A stretch of 64,000 bases of DNA from an uncultured Verrucomicrobiota bacterium (GTDB taxonomy: Bacteria > Verrucomicrobiota > Verrucomicrobiia > Limisphaerales > UBA9464): positions 1 to 64,000 of the forward strand of contig CAIVQH010000010.1 in assembly GCA_903907995.1 (NCBI GenBank), read 5' to 3'. This document shows, piece by piece, positions 24,581-33,656 of this stretch. Numbering within the stretch: the first letter of the stretch is position 1; every line of letters begins with the position of its first letter. Both the position numbers and the translations under genes were made by a program. The notes under the pieces are model-generated. The model worked only from the letters and a program-made list of their open reading frames with translations. It did not search any database and had not been told where the DNA came from.

Positions 24581-26011
24581 ATGGACACCGACCGGGAACT
24601 TCTAGACCGATATGTCGCCCTTGGCGATGAAGCCGCCTTCGGTGAGATCGTGGCGCGACAACTGAATCTGGTGTATTCCGCCGCCCTGCGGCAGACCAGC
24701 ACCCGGGCCGCCGCCGCCGATGTCGCCCAGCAGGTCTTCAGCAACCTTGCGCGGAAAGCCGGCCAGGTCCCCCACGACGTGGCACTGGCGGCGTGGCTGC
24801 ACCGGGCCACGCGATTCGCCGCCGCCCAGCAACGTCGTACCGAACAGCGGCGGCAACTGCGGGAACAGGAGGCCCACACCATGCAGCAGCGCGATCACGA
24901 ACATCCTGAGCCCGTCTGGGACGAGGCTCGCGGCCTGCTCGATGAATCGCTGGATGAACTGCTCACGGAAGACCGCACCGCGCTCCTGCTCCGCTTCTTC
25001 GAACAGCATGATTTCGCGGATGTGGGCGCCGCCCTCGGCACCACAGCCGAGGCGGCCCGCAAGCGCGTGGATCGCGCACTGGACCGGCTCCGCGAATCCC
25101 TGGCCCGACGCGGGGTGACCACCACGGCGGCGGCGTTGGGCGGCGCGCTCACGGCCCATGCCGTGCAGGTCGCCCCCGCCGGACTGGTCGTCACACTCAC
25201 CCAAAGTGCCCTGGCCGCAGGCGCGACCGCAGTGGCCGGAACTGGCTGGCTTTTTCAACTCCCTCTCCTCGCTTCCATGAAAGCCAAAACCATCCTGGCG
25301 GGCGCAGTCCTTTCCGTCGCGCTGTTGGTGCCACTTGTCCGGCAGGAAAACGCCCTGGCCAACGCCCGGGTGGAACAACAGGACCTGACCCGGGCGCAAT
25401 CAGCCGTGGGCATGCCCGCAGCCGCTTCTGCATCAACCCGGGGCGCCCCGACTGACAACGACCGCAATGACCTGAGCCGCCTGCGTGAAGAATACGCGGC
25501 CTTGCGGGCGCGCCTCGCTGGCTTGAACCGTCAGGCGGCCGAAGCACAGCCTGCGTCCGGGAAGGAAGCTGCCCCAGCCCTCGCCACGATCACCCTCGCC
25601 AACGCGCGGGACGCAGGCGAAGCCACTCCGGCCGCGCTGCTGGAGACCCAGGCCTGGGCAATGCTGCACGGAGAAACCAACCGGCTGGCCCAGCTGGCAG
25701 TGGCTCCGCCGGGGATGAATCCGGACCTGTTCAACGACCAGCTGGTCGAATTGAAAAAGGAATCTGCCCAAGGGCCGGAGCACCTGCTCGCCACGACACC
25801 CATACGTGAAATCCGCATTCTGGAAATGCTGCCGGCTGCGGAGCCCACCGACCGCTGGATGGTGAGCGAGTTCGTCACAGAGCAGGGGGGGAGTCGCAAT
25901 GGGGTCAGAAACCGGACGCTTGTTCGTCAGACCGACGCCGGCTGGCGGTTGGTCCTGGGCCTGGATGGCTCGCCCGTCAGCCAGGAACCTCAGCCGGATT
26001 CCCAACCCTGA
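24581..26011 (+). CDS. ECF-type sigma factor with a membrane-anchored C-terminal tail
   Basis: 476 residues. Residues about 5-90 match sigma-70 region 2 (LLDRYVALGDEAAFGEIVAR, TRAAAADVAQQVFSNLARKA) and about 120-170 match region 4 (DRTALLLRFFEQHDFADVGA, TAEAARKRVDRALDRLR). A Gly/Ala-rich linker (175-225) leads to a membrane helix (about 230-255). A coiled coil with VRQENALANARVEQQ-type heptads and a C-terminal soluble domain (about 330-470) follow. Tailed sigma factors of this kind are frequent in Verrucomicrobia and Planctomycetes and probably carry their own regulatory domain. No anti-sigma gene is next to it; the gene 8 bp downstream is a likely partner. Confidence 0.85.
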   Translation: MDTDRELLDRYVALGDEAAFGEIVARQLNLVYSAALRQTSTRAAAADVAQQVFSNLARKAGQVPHDVALAAWLHRATRFAAAQQRRTEQRRQLREQEAHTMQQRDHEHPEPVWDEARGLLDESLDELLTEDRTALLLRFFEQHDFADVGAALGTTAEAARKRVDRALDRLRESLARRGVTTTAAALGGALTAHAVQVAPAGLVVTLTQSALAAGATAVAGTGWLFQLPLLASMKAKTILAGAVLSVALLVPLVRQENALANARVEQQDLTRAQSAVGMPAAASASTRGAPTDNDRNDLSRLREEYAALRARLAGLNRQAAEAQPASGKEAAPALATITLANARDAGEATPAALLETQAWAMLHGETNRLAQLAVAPPGMNPDLFNDQLVELKKESAQGPEHLLATTPIREIRILEMLPAAEPTDRWMVSEFVTEQGGSRNGVRNRTLVRQTDAGWRLVLGLDGSPVSQEPQPDSQP

Positions 26012-26019
26012 AATCAGCC

Positions 26020-26862
26020 ATGCTTCGCCAATTCTCCTTGGGTTTGTGGGCCATCGCCCTGCTCGCCGGTCTGGCCTGGCTGCTTTGGCGCAATCAGGAG
26101 CTGAAAAGCATCCGCCAGGCCAGCGCCTCCATGCGCGAACAGGTCGCGGCCCGGAGTGGGCTGGCTGAAAGCGACTCAAATCAGCCTTGTGCCGGGACCG
26201 GCAAGCGGGTCGAACTGCCTGACAATTCCACCGGGAAGATTGCCGGGGCCTCTCCTGCCGCTTCGTCCACCAACGGAGACCTTTCTCCCCGGACTGGATC
26301 ACTGACTGCCGAGGAACACATCGAATTGCTGAGGCTGCGTGGACAGGTCGGTCTTCTGCGTCGGGAGGTGGCCGAAGCAGTCGGGCGACAGGCACCAAAG
26401 ACCCGCTCGACAAAAATGAACGCGACCAATGATGCCCTGCCCGCGGGCTTCCCATCGTCGGCGAACCTTCCCACCGAGCACTATGGGCCGGGCCTGCCGA
26501 TGGCGACCTTGGAAATCAGCAACCTGATTCACCGGCAGCTTGAGCAAAATGGCGGAAAGGTGCCGGCCGCTCTCCCGCCGGAGCTGACGGCCCAGCTCGG
26601 CGCCGAGGCTGCCGAATTGTTGGGCCGGCTGGAACTGTTGCCGGGCGAAACCATCACGCCGGAAACGGACTGCTGCATCTTTACCGCCCGTGAACGCGAG
26701 GCACGCCGGACTGCGGACGGCAGATGGGTGCGACTCTACTTCATGGCGAACGGCAGCTACACCATGGCCGGCCCCTTGACGAATCCTGACTGGGAACGCT
26801 GGGAACGCCAACGCCTCGGGATGCTGCGCGAATCGCTCCGCCGTCGGATGCAGCCGCACTGA
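26020..26862 (+). CDS. Membrane-anchored coiled-coil protein, partner of the tailed sigma factor
   Basis: A 280-residue protein of unknown family. It has an N-terminal membrane helix (about 7-24). A coiled-coil stretch (RNQELKSIRQASASMREQV) follows, then a Ser/Pro-rich linker, a second helical stretch (HIELLRLRGQVGLLRREV) and a C-terminal domain with PPELTAQLGAEAAELLGRLE and WVRLYFMANGSYTMAGPLTN. It starts 8 bp after the sigma gene. The TM-plus-coiled-coil design echoes the tail of the sigma factor, suggesting the two interact; this is inference. Confidence 0.65.
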   Translation: MLRQFSLGLWAIALLAGLAWLLWRNQELKSIRQASASMREQVAARSGLAESDSNQPCAGTGKRVELPDNSTGKIAGASPAASSTNGDLSPRTGSLTAEEHIELLRLRGQVGLLRREVAEAVGRQAPKTRSTKMNATNDALPAGFPSSANLPTEHYGPGLPMATLEISNLIHRQLEQNGGKVPAALPPELTAQLGAEAAELLGRLELLPGETITPETDCCIFTAREREARRTADGRWVRLYFMANGSYTMAGPLTNPDWERWERQRLGMLRESLRRRMQPH

Positions 26863-27074
26863 GCTGGTTTGGGGTGCTTTCGATCAGCGCGCTCCCCGGT
26901 ACCGTCAGCCGGGATGTAGTGACCTTGCGCCGCAGGTCAGCCAGTCGCCGGGAACGATGTGAGAAATCTCCATCTTTCCATCTGCGTCCAACTTCATCCT
27001 GCGTAAGCCAAACAGCGCGAGACTCGTCACCTCGTCTCCCGCCAGTGCTTGGGTATTATGGGGGGACCTGCCCC

Positions 27075-27518
27075 TCAGGGCTTGGCCTTGGCGGCGGCCG
27101 GGCGGCGGGCGGGTGCTTTTGCAGCTTTCGGGGCGGCTTTCGTCGCCTTGGGCGCGGTCTTGGCCGCCGTTTTGGCACGGGGCGCAGTGGCCGGCTTCTT
27201 GGTCGTGGCGGCTTTGGCAGGATTGTTCAGCTGGAGCAGCCAGGACTCCGGATCGCCGACCGCGGCGGTCCAGGAACCCCGGCCCGGGCGCGTGATCACG
27301 AATTCTCCGGATCGGACGCCGAGCAGGATCTCCCGCTGATGCAATGACCGTGTAGAGCCAGCCACGTCACGCCGGTAGCGGACATAGTAGCCATCCATTC
27401 CTGTCACCTCAAAACGCAGACCATCAGTCACACGCTGAAGTTCATCACCCTTACGAAACAGATTGATAAGGTGGCTAGTTTGCCTGAATGCGGGGGAAAA
27501 TGCAAAGGTTTGTGACAA
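27075..27518 (-). CDS. Small protein with a lysine/alanine-rich, histone-H1-like tail
   Basis: About 147 residues from a TTG at 27518; the exact start is uncertain. The N-terminal half looks like a short SH3-like beta domain (FRKGDELQRVTDGLRFEVTG, YYVRYRRDVAG, ILLGVRSGEFVI). The last 50 residues are nearly all K, A, P, R and T (KTAAKTAPKATKAAPKAAKA). Such tails bind nucleic acid in bacterial H1-like proteins. No family name can be assigned. It is flanked by about 200 bp of empty sequence on each side and is convergent with the upstream sigma locus. Confidence 0.6.
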   Translation of the reverse strand: MSQTFAFSPAFRQTSHLINLFRKGDELQRVTDGLRFEVTGMDGYYVRYRRDVAGSTRSLHQREILLGVRSGEFVITRPGRGSWTAAVGDPESWLLQLNNPAKAATTKKPATAPRAKTAAKTAPKATKAAPKAAKAPARRPAAAKAKP

Positions 27519-27710
27519 CTTGAAATCAACCTGGCCCTATCCGGCGGCAGCACACCTGTCGCAAGGGCTTTCCCAAGGACCTTGCGCCGGGTGCAAAATC
27601 CAGCCCGCAAACCCCTTGGAACGGCGGCGGAAAAATCACGTAAGGCCGTGAATTGAACTTAGTTCGGCCTTCCGCTTGGTCATCAAGTTGCTTAAACTCT
27701 CATTTTCAAG

Positions 27711-29573
27711 ATGTGGGGAAAATCCCAGTGGGACGAATTTTGTGAGCGCGCCATCACCGCGCTGTTGCTGGTCATGGTCGCGGTCACCGTGCTGCTGTTT
27801 GGCGGCACGATGAACCCCGAACTGCGGGGTTTTGCCCTGCTGGCGCTGCCGCTCTGGCTGGTACGCCTGTGGCTGGGCCGGTCCAACCGCGTGCTGCTGC
27901 ACCCGGCCATCTGGCCGGCGCTGGCCTTTCTGCTCTATGCCATCTGGCGGGCCTTCCACGTGGAGGTGACCTATCCGGCGCGCATGGAGCTGTTCGAGCT
28001 GTCGGTGACCGCGCTGGTGGTCGTGCTGGCCATGCACAACCTGCAACGGCAGGAAATCACCCCCTGGGTGGTGCATACGCTGGCCACCGTGGGCGGCCTC
28101 GTGGCCGCCTACGCCATCGTCCAGCTGCTCCGGCAGTCCGATCATATCCTGTGGCTCAGCCAACCCGCCAGTTACGCGCACCGGGCGGGGGGCACGTTCA
28201 TCAACCCGAACCATCTGGCGGCCTTCCTGGTGACCGTCTTCCCGCTCTCGGCGGCGCAGGTGTTCCTTGGCCGGGAAAAGCCGATCGTCAAGGTGCTCCA
28301 CGGCTACGCCGCGCTGATGATGCTCGGCGGCATCGCCGTGACGATGTCACGGGGCGGCTGGGCGGCGGCGGTGCTGGCGCTGCTGCTCCTGCTGGGCTGG
28401 CTCTTCTGGAAGCGCCGGGAACTGCGCCTCCCGCTGGCCGGTCTGGCCGTGGCACTGCTGCTGGGCGGGGTGGTCTTTCTCCTCAGCGTCGAGAAGGCCC
28501 GCGCGCGGATCGAAAACATCGGGGCCACGAACAATGCCGATGCCGGATCCTCCCGCCAATGGCTGTGGGAGACGGCGATGCGGATGTGGCATGACCATCC
28601 CTGGCTGGGGGTCGGCCCCGGCGAGTTCGCCACCCGCTTCCCGGCCTACCGCTCCTGGGTCATCCAGCTCAACCCCGGCTGGGTGCATAACGAATATCTG
28701 AACCTGCTGGTGGATTACGGGCTCGTCGGCGGCCTGCTGTTTGCCGCCGCCGCCGGCCTGCTCATCTGGTGGGCGGTGCGGACCAGCAAGTACGTCGAGC
28801 GCGGCTCGGACCTGGGCTGGAAGTCGAGCAACCGCTCGGCCCATTTCACCGGCCAGGTCGTGGGCCTCTCGGCGCTGGCGTTCCACTCCCTGGTGGAGTT
28901 CAACCTGCACGTCCCTGCCATCGCCCTCACGGCGGCGGTCCTCGTGGGCCTGCTCGCCGCCAACGTGCGCCATGCCACCGAACGCTTCTGGCTCGGCTCG
29001 GGGCTTTGGAGCCGCCTGCTCATCAGCGTGGCCGGAGTGGCCGCGCTCGTTTGGCTCGTGCCGACCACCTACCGCGCCGCCGCCGAAAGTTACCATCTGA
29101 ACCGCGCCGCGGGGGCGAAGAGCATCACCATCGGGCTGATGCAGGACCTGGAGGAGGCGTCGAAATATCAGCCGGACAACCCGCGCACGGCCTACGAGCT
29201 CGGCGACAACCTCCGCCGGCTGAGCGCCCAGGGCCGGTCGGACTGGGAGAAGGAGGGCAAAACCGCCGTCCAATGGCTCGAATACAGCGCCAAGCTGGAC
29301 CCGTTCAACGCCCGCACCCTGATCAGCCTGGGCCGCACCCGCCACTGGCTCAACGACACGAACGCCGCCGCCGCCAACTTCGACCAGGCCCTGAAACTCG
29401 GTCCCAACGACGTGACCGTGAACAACTACGTCGCCTGGAACTACCTCACCCGGGGCCGCACCAACGAGGCGGAGGCGCTGCTGAAGCAATCGCGGGAGTG
29501 GAACCCCTGGAACAACTGGATGGCGCTCCATTATCTTGAGGAAATCGAGGCCGCCAAAAAGGCGGCGCGTTGA
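27711..29573 (+). CDS. O-antigen ligase-like (Wzy_C) membrane protein with TPR tail
   Basis: 620 residues. Some ten to twelve membrane helices span about residues 15-460. The Wzy_C/O-antigen-ligase signature sits in the large loop: HRAGGTFINPNHLAAFL near residue 160 and WLGVGPGEFATRFPAYRSW near 300, with VHNEYLNLLVDYGLVGGLLF near 325. The last 130 residues are TPR-like helices (RTAYELGDNLRRL, ARTLISLGRTRHWLNDTNAA, NNYVAWNYLTRGRTNEAEAL). Such proteins polymerise or ligate surface glycans in the envelope; the exact substrate is unknown. No polysaccharide cluster surrounds it. Confidence 0.85.
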   Translation: MWGKSQWDEFCERAITALLLVMVAVTVLLFGGTMNPELRGFALLALPLWLVRLWLGRSNRVLLHPAIWPALAFLLYAIWRAFHVEVTYPARMELFELSVTALVVVLAMHNLQRQEITPWVVHTLATVGGLVAAYAIVQLLRQSDHILWLSQPASYAHRAGGTFINPNHLAAFLVTVFPLSAAQVFLGREKPIVKVLHGYAALMMLGGIAVTMSRGGWAAAVLALLLLLGWLFWKRRELRLPLAGLAVALLLGGVVFLLSVEKARARIENIGATNNADAGSSRQWLWETAMRMWHDHPWLGVGPGEFATRFPAYRSWVIQLNPGWVHNEYLNLLVDYGLVGGLLFAAAAGLLIWWAVRTSKYVERGSDLGWKSSNRSAHFTGQVVGLSALAFHSLVEFNLHVPAIALTAAVLVGLLAANVRHATERFWLGSGLWSRLLISVAGVAALVWLVPTTYRAAAESYHLNRAAGAKSITIGLMQDLEEASKYQPDNPRTAYELGDNLRRLSAQGRSDWEKEGKTAVQWLEYSAKLDPFNARTLISLGRTRHWLNDTNAAAANFDQALKLGPNDVTVNNYVAWNYLTRGRTNEAEALLKQSREWNPWNNWMALHYLEEIEAAKKAAR

Positions 29574-29761
29574 GAGATTTCCTGACCTAATCGCCCTGTT
29601 TTCCGCGATTTGGATTACGAGGAAGACCAAGATTAGGACAGAGAGGCCCAACGTGGCGCTTGACCCGTCTCCCAAGGAATACCTAGTTTCCCCGCTCTTT
29701 GCCGGCCCGCCCCTGTGGCGGCGCGTCGGCGCGTCCGAACGTCAGTTGAAAGGAAATCATT

Positions 29762-31090
29762 GTGAACGTGTCCGTTGAACCGCTGGGTCCGTGCAAGAAG
29801 CTCCTCCGTGTCGAGGTGCCCGTCGAGAAGGTGAACGCCGCCTTTGACGAGCTGACTGCCCTGTTTCAGAAACAGGCCCAGCTCCCCGGCTTCCGTCCTG
29901 GCAAGGCGCCCAAGCACATCGTTGTGAAGTCCTACGAGGGCCGCATCAACGAGGAGACGCGCAAGAAGCTCTTCGAGGATTCCTATCGCCAGGCCGCCAA
30001 CGACCAGAAGCTCCGCGTCATCGTCACCATCGACGTCGAGGAGCAGTCCTTCGGCCGCGGCGTGCCCTTCGGCTACACCGTCACCCTCGAGCACACGCCC
30101 GAGTTCGAGGTGCCCAGCTACAAGGGCCTCGCCGCCAAGCGCGAGACCACCCTGGCGACCGATGCCGACGTGGACCGCGCCCTCGGCATCCTGCGCGAGC
30201 AGCAGGTGAAGTATAACGACGTCAACCGCGGCGCGCAGACCGGTGACGCCGTGGTGCTGAACTACAAGGGCACTTCCGAGGGCAAGCCCCTCACCGATTT
30301 CAACCCCACCGCCAAGGGGCTCACCGAGAAGCAGAACACCTGGATGATGATCGCCGAGGGTTCCTTCATCCCCGGCTTCACCGAGCAGCTCGTCGGTGCC
30401 AGCGCCGGCGACAAGCGCACGGTCACGCTCACCTTCCCGGCGGATTTCGTCGTCAGCGAGGTCGCGGGCAAGCCCGGCAGCTTCGAGGTCGAGATCGTGG
30501 GCGTGAAGGAGAAGATCCTGCCCGAGGTGAACGACGACTTTGCCAAGGGCTTTGGCGCTCCCAACACCGAGGCGCTGCTCCAGGGCATCCGCCGCGACCT
30601 GCAGAACGAGCTCGATTTCCGCCAGAAGCGCGCCGTGCGCGACCAGCTGCTCAAGCAGTTGCTGGAGCAGGTGAGCTTCGAGCTGCCCGAGAGCGTCGTC
30701 GTCAGCGAGACCAAGAACCTCGTTTACAACATCGTCAACGAGAACCAGCAGCGCGGCGTCGCCAAGGAGATCATCGAGGCCAAGAAGGACGAGATCTTCG
30801 CGAGCGCGCAGACCAGCGCCAAGGACCGCGTGAAGGCCGCCTTCATCCTCAACCGCATCGCCGAGGCCGAGAAGATCGGCGTGAGCCAGCAGGATGTCTC
30901 CCAGCGCGTCGTCGCGCTCGCCCAGCAGAACAACCAGACCCCCGAGAAGATGGTCAAGGTCCTGCAGGAGCGGAACGCCTTCCCCGAAATCCAGCAGGAC
31001 ATCCTGACCGGCAAGGTGCTCGACTTCATCGAGCTGAACGCCGCGATCCAGGAAGTGGCTCCCACGGCTACGGTCGCCCCGGCTGCCTGA
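29762..31090 (+). CDS. tig: Trigger factor, ribosome-associated chaperone and PPIase
   Basis: 442 residues, normal length. The N-terminal ribosome-binding domain has the signature GFRPGKAP at residues 43-50. The FKBP-type PPIase domain (about 165-255) has GDAVVLNYKG, EGSFIPGFTEQLVGA and GDKRTVTLTFPADF. The helical C-terminal substrate domain follows (LPEVNDDFAKGFG, LPESVVVSETKNLVYNI). The start is a GTG (29762) with AAAGGAA upstream. Unlike in many bacteria no clpP or clpX follows; a strong terminator lies 30 bp after the stop. Confidence 0.96.
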   Translation: MNVSVEPLGPCKKLLRVEVPVEKVNAAFDELTALFQKQAQLPGFRPGKAPKHIVVKSYEGRINEETRKKLFEDSYRQAANDQKLRVIVTIDVEEQSFGRGVPFGYTVTLEHTPEFEVPSYKGLAAKRETTLATDADVDRALGILREQQVKYNDVNRGAQTGDAVVLNYKGTSEGKPLTDFNPTAKGLTEKQNTWMMIAEGSFIPGFTEQLVGASAGDKRTVTLTFPADFVVSEVAGKPGSFEVEIVGVKEKILPEVNDDFAKGFGAPNTEALLQGIRRDLQNELDFRQKRAVRDQLLKQLLEQVSFELPESVVVSETKNLVYNIVNENQQRGVAKEIIEAKKDEIFASAQTSAKDRVKAAFILNRIAEAEKIGVSQQDVSQRVVALAQQNNQTPEKMVKVLQERNAFPEIQQDILTGKVLDFIELNAAIQEVAPTATVAPAA

Positions 31091-31119
31091 GCCGGTTAAC
31101 CGCTCACCAGTTTTCAAAC

Positions 31120-31153
31120 AAAGCCCCGGATGTTCGCATCCGGGGCTTTTTTA
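31120..31153 (+). terminator. Rho-independent terminator of tig
   Basis: AAGCCCCGGATG, loop TTCG, and CATCCGGGGCTT form a perfect 12-bp stem with a UUCG tetraloop followed by a run of T. It lies 30 bp after the tig stop and is the clearest terminator in the window. Confidence 0.95.
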
Positions 31154-31160
31154 GGAGGCA

Positions 31161-31243
31161 CCGCTGATCTGCACTCATCTGCACTGATAAAGAAATGGCG
31201 GCCGGAAACGTGTTTATCAGCGCAGATGAGTGCGGAGCAGCGG
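31161..31243. repeat. Long inverted repeat (CACTCATCTGC type)
   Basis: The 31-bp arms 31161-31191 and 31213-31243 pair at 28 of 31 positions around a 21-bp loop. The core is CACTCATCTGC(A/G)CTGATAAA. It sits between the tig terminator and the end of the convergent gene at 31260. A mobile palindromic element is likely; a bidirectional terminator is possible but there is no T-run. Confidence 0.75.
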
Positions 31244-31259
31244 TTTTAAAATTTTTCCC

Positions 31260-33449
31260 TCAGAATTCGATGCTCAGCGTGCGCGGAGTGGCCTCGTTCG
31301 GGAAACGCACCCGCAGCAGCCCTTCCTTTTCCTCGAAATCGTGGCTGGTGAGCCGTTGACCTTCCAAGGTCACCGAGCGGGGTGCCCGCTTGGCCGAGAA
31401 CAGGAGGATGGCCTGCGTATTGCCGACGCCTTCGACGGTCCAGGAATAAGTGGTCGCCTTTTGCCGGACGAACAACGCCTTGCAGGCCGAGGCGAGGAGA
31501 CGCGGCATGGGCGAACGGACGGCGTCGATATCCAGCAGGAAGACGCGCGCCCCGGGCTTGAGGGGGACTTCGCGCTGCACCTTCAGTTCAGGATCGAAGA
31601 GATTCACGAAGCGTCCGGAGATGCTCTTGGTCGTTGAAAGATCCGTCTCATCAAGGCCGGCCCCGACCCAGTAGGGCCCGCGCTTCAGGGCGAGATAGTT
31701 GCGCTCCTGCCAGTCCAGCCCGGCGCGTTGGGCGGCGAGCTTCAGCGCGGCGACCAGCCGGCCATCGCCTTCCTTGGTGAGGGCAAAGCGCACGGGATTT
31801 TCGCGCAACCAAAGCACCGCACCCCGGCCGACTTTGACGACCGAGGTCCCGTCCGGTTGGAAGCTCGTGTCTGCCACCCCAAGCCGCTCGAAGAGGTCCT
31901 GCCGGGGAATGCGCGACGTCTTGCCGTCGTCGTTCCACCACTCGCGGACGTGGTTGTAGGGATCCTTGTCGTCATCGAGCATTACGAGCACACCACCCTG
32001 CTTTACCCAGCTAGCGAGGGCCACATGCACCTCGGCCGTGAGCGGTTTCTGGCCCTGGTACGTGAGCAGCAGGACGCGCTGGTCCGTCAGGAAGTGGCGC
32101 AGGCCGACATTCTCCAGCTGAACCGGCGTCACCGGCAGGCCGCGTTTCAACAGCGGCAGCAGCTGGCCGTAAAGCTGGGCCATGTTCGGATCGCTGGGGG
32201 TGGGCTGTTCCCGCTGGAACATCATCGAGTCGCTGATGAGCACGCCGAGGCCGCGTGTGCCGGCGTCCCACTGGACCGAGGCCTGCTTCATGTTGCCGAG
32301 GGCGTTCATGACCACCTGGAGTTCGGTGCCGTACTCCGCCGGGATGCCCTTGCGCTGCTCTTTGGGGGCGTCCTGTGGATACGTGCCGCCAAACACACGC
32401 TCGGGCCATGGCGAGACCTCGTAGCGCCACACGTCCGGCTGCAGCAGCGAGGCGGTGAGGGTGGATTCCCAGTTGCTCCGGTAATCCGTCCAGTCGTGGC
32501 GAGGGTTGTCCTCCACCGGATCATTCAGATACCAGACCGTGCGGCCCGTGGAGCGCACCAGGTTCTGCATCGCGCCATACTCAAGAAAAGCCGTTTCGAA
32601 AGTGCGCTCCTTGCGCTGGCCCTGAAAATGATTCGGTGTGCGCGAGGTGCCGGTCCAGACCTGGGCGATGTAGCCGTCGCACCCGTCGATGGTGGCCAGG
32701 CTCGACTGCGGGCTCACGATACACCAGTGGGCGTAATTGATGAGGCTGTGCGTCGGCACGTAACACTTCACCTCGCGGCCAGTCCGCTTGTTGTACTCCT
32801 GCACGTGATGGAAGACCTGCTGCAATGCCCGGCGGTAGAGAAAGTACTTCAGCTTCGAAGCCCGCCACTGGCCGTCTACGGATTCATGAGGTGCCTGCCA
32901 GGGCTCGTGATAAAAGCTCTGCCACTCCCGCTTAAAACCTTCCGAGTAACCGGCCCGTGCCCAAAACTCGGGTTCCTCCAAGTGGACGGCTTCCACCCCG
33001 GCGTCGAGGCCGCGCTGCACGCCCACGCTCAGGTATTCCCCGTAATTCTCGGCCGGGCACATGTAGTACACGTCGCCGCCGTGGCTGATCTTGTTCCCGT
33101 TGCGGTCGGTCTGCGCGTTGTCCACATGGTTCGTGCCGTCGAACGTTCCGTAGAGGTAGTCCTGATAATGCCCCCACGAAACCCCGGTCATCAGGTGTAC
33201 GCGGTAACCGCGGTCGCGCCAACTTTTGACGCGGTCAGGCAGGCTGCTGTCGATGCCGTAAACTATGGCCACGTCCGAGCGCAGGTTGCCCAGCGGGCTC
33301 CACGGCTTCGATGTCTGGAAACTCGTCCGCTCCAAGATCTGATCAGGATCGGTCGGAAAGGCCGGCGCGTTCGTGGTGTCCGCCTTGACTGAGCTGACGG
33401 AAACAAACGCGGCCAACACCGGCAGCAAGGTCTTCGAGGTCAAAAACAT
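31260..33449 (-). CDS. Putative secreted glycoside-hydrolase-like protein
   Basis: 729 residues from ATG 33449 (MFLTSKTLLPVLAAFVS), which starts a signal peptide; the longer frame upstream crosses a palindromic repeat and is rejected. The first half looks like a TIM-barrel glycosidase: VYGIDSSLPDRVKSW, VHLMTGVSWGHYQDY, and AVHLEEPEFWARAGY, a strand-end Glu pair that could be catalytic. The middle has a glutamine-amidotransferase-like fold as in GH42-type enzymes (RVLLLTYQGQKPL, WVKQGGVLVMLDDDKDPY). The C-terminus is beta-rich (LRVRFPNEATPRTLSIEF). I cannot name a GH family. Confidence 0.55.
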   Translation of the reverse strand: MFLTSKTLLPVLAAFVSVSSVKADTTNAPAFPTDPDQILERTSFQTSKPWSPLGNLRSDVAIVYGIDSSLPDRVKSWRDRGYRVHLMTGVSWGHYQDYLYGTFDGTNHVDNAQTDRNGNKISHGGDVYYMCPAENYGEYLSVGVQRGLDAGVEAVHLEEPEFWARAGYSEGFKREWQSFYHEPWQAPHESVDGQWRASKLKYFLYRRALQQVFHHVQEYNKRTGREVKCYVPTHSLINYAHWCIVSPQSSLATIDGCDGYIAQVWTGTSRTPNHFQGQRKERTFETAFLEYGAMQNLVRSTGRTVWYLNDPVEDNPRHDWTDYRSNWESTLTASLLQPDVWRYEVSPWPERVFGGTYPQDAPKEQRKGIPAEYGTELQVVMNALGNMKQASVQWDAGTRGLGVLISDSMMFQREQPTPSDPNMAQLYGQLLPLLKRGLPVTPVQLENVGLRHFLTDQRVLLLTYQGQKPLTAEVHVALASWVKQGGVLVMLDDDKDPYNHVREWWNDDGKTSRIPRQDLFERLGVADTSFQPDGTSVVKVGRGAVLWLRENPVRFALTKEGDGRLVAALKLAAQRAGLDWQERNYLALKRGPYWVGAGLDETDLSTTKSISGRFVNLFDPELKVQREVPLKPGARVFLLDIDAVRSPMPRLLASACKALFVRQKATTYSWTVEGVGNTQAILLFSAKRAPRSVTLEGQRLTSHDFEEKEGLLRVRFPNEATPRTLSIEF

Positions 33450-33517
33450 CAGCCCTCTATCGACGCCCCTGGCGCTCCAGGCATTCAGCGGCAGAGGTCG
33501 GGGCAGCCGATGAGTGG

Positions 33518-33591
33518 AACAACCAAGAAACGAAGGAACTAAGAAGGGCAGGGCCCGTCTCTGTACTTGGTTCCTTCGTTCCTTGGTTGTT
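33518..33591. repeat. Intergenic palindrome, family B (AACAACC...GGTTGTT)
   Basis: The left arm AACAACCAAGAAACGAAGGA (33518-33537, extending to 33541) pairs with the right arm GTTCCTTCGTTCCTTGGTTG (33570-33589) and flanks. The centre is GC-rich (GGGCAGGGCCCG). It lies in the 207-bp divergent intergenic region. Related ends are seen inside the nested repeat at 50129-50310. Confidence 0.7.
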
Positions 33592-33656
33592 AACACTTCC
33601 CCTTTGGACCGCTTCTCTGCTGGCCGCTCACCCTCGATTCCGCCTAGCCTCACGGC

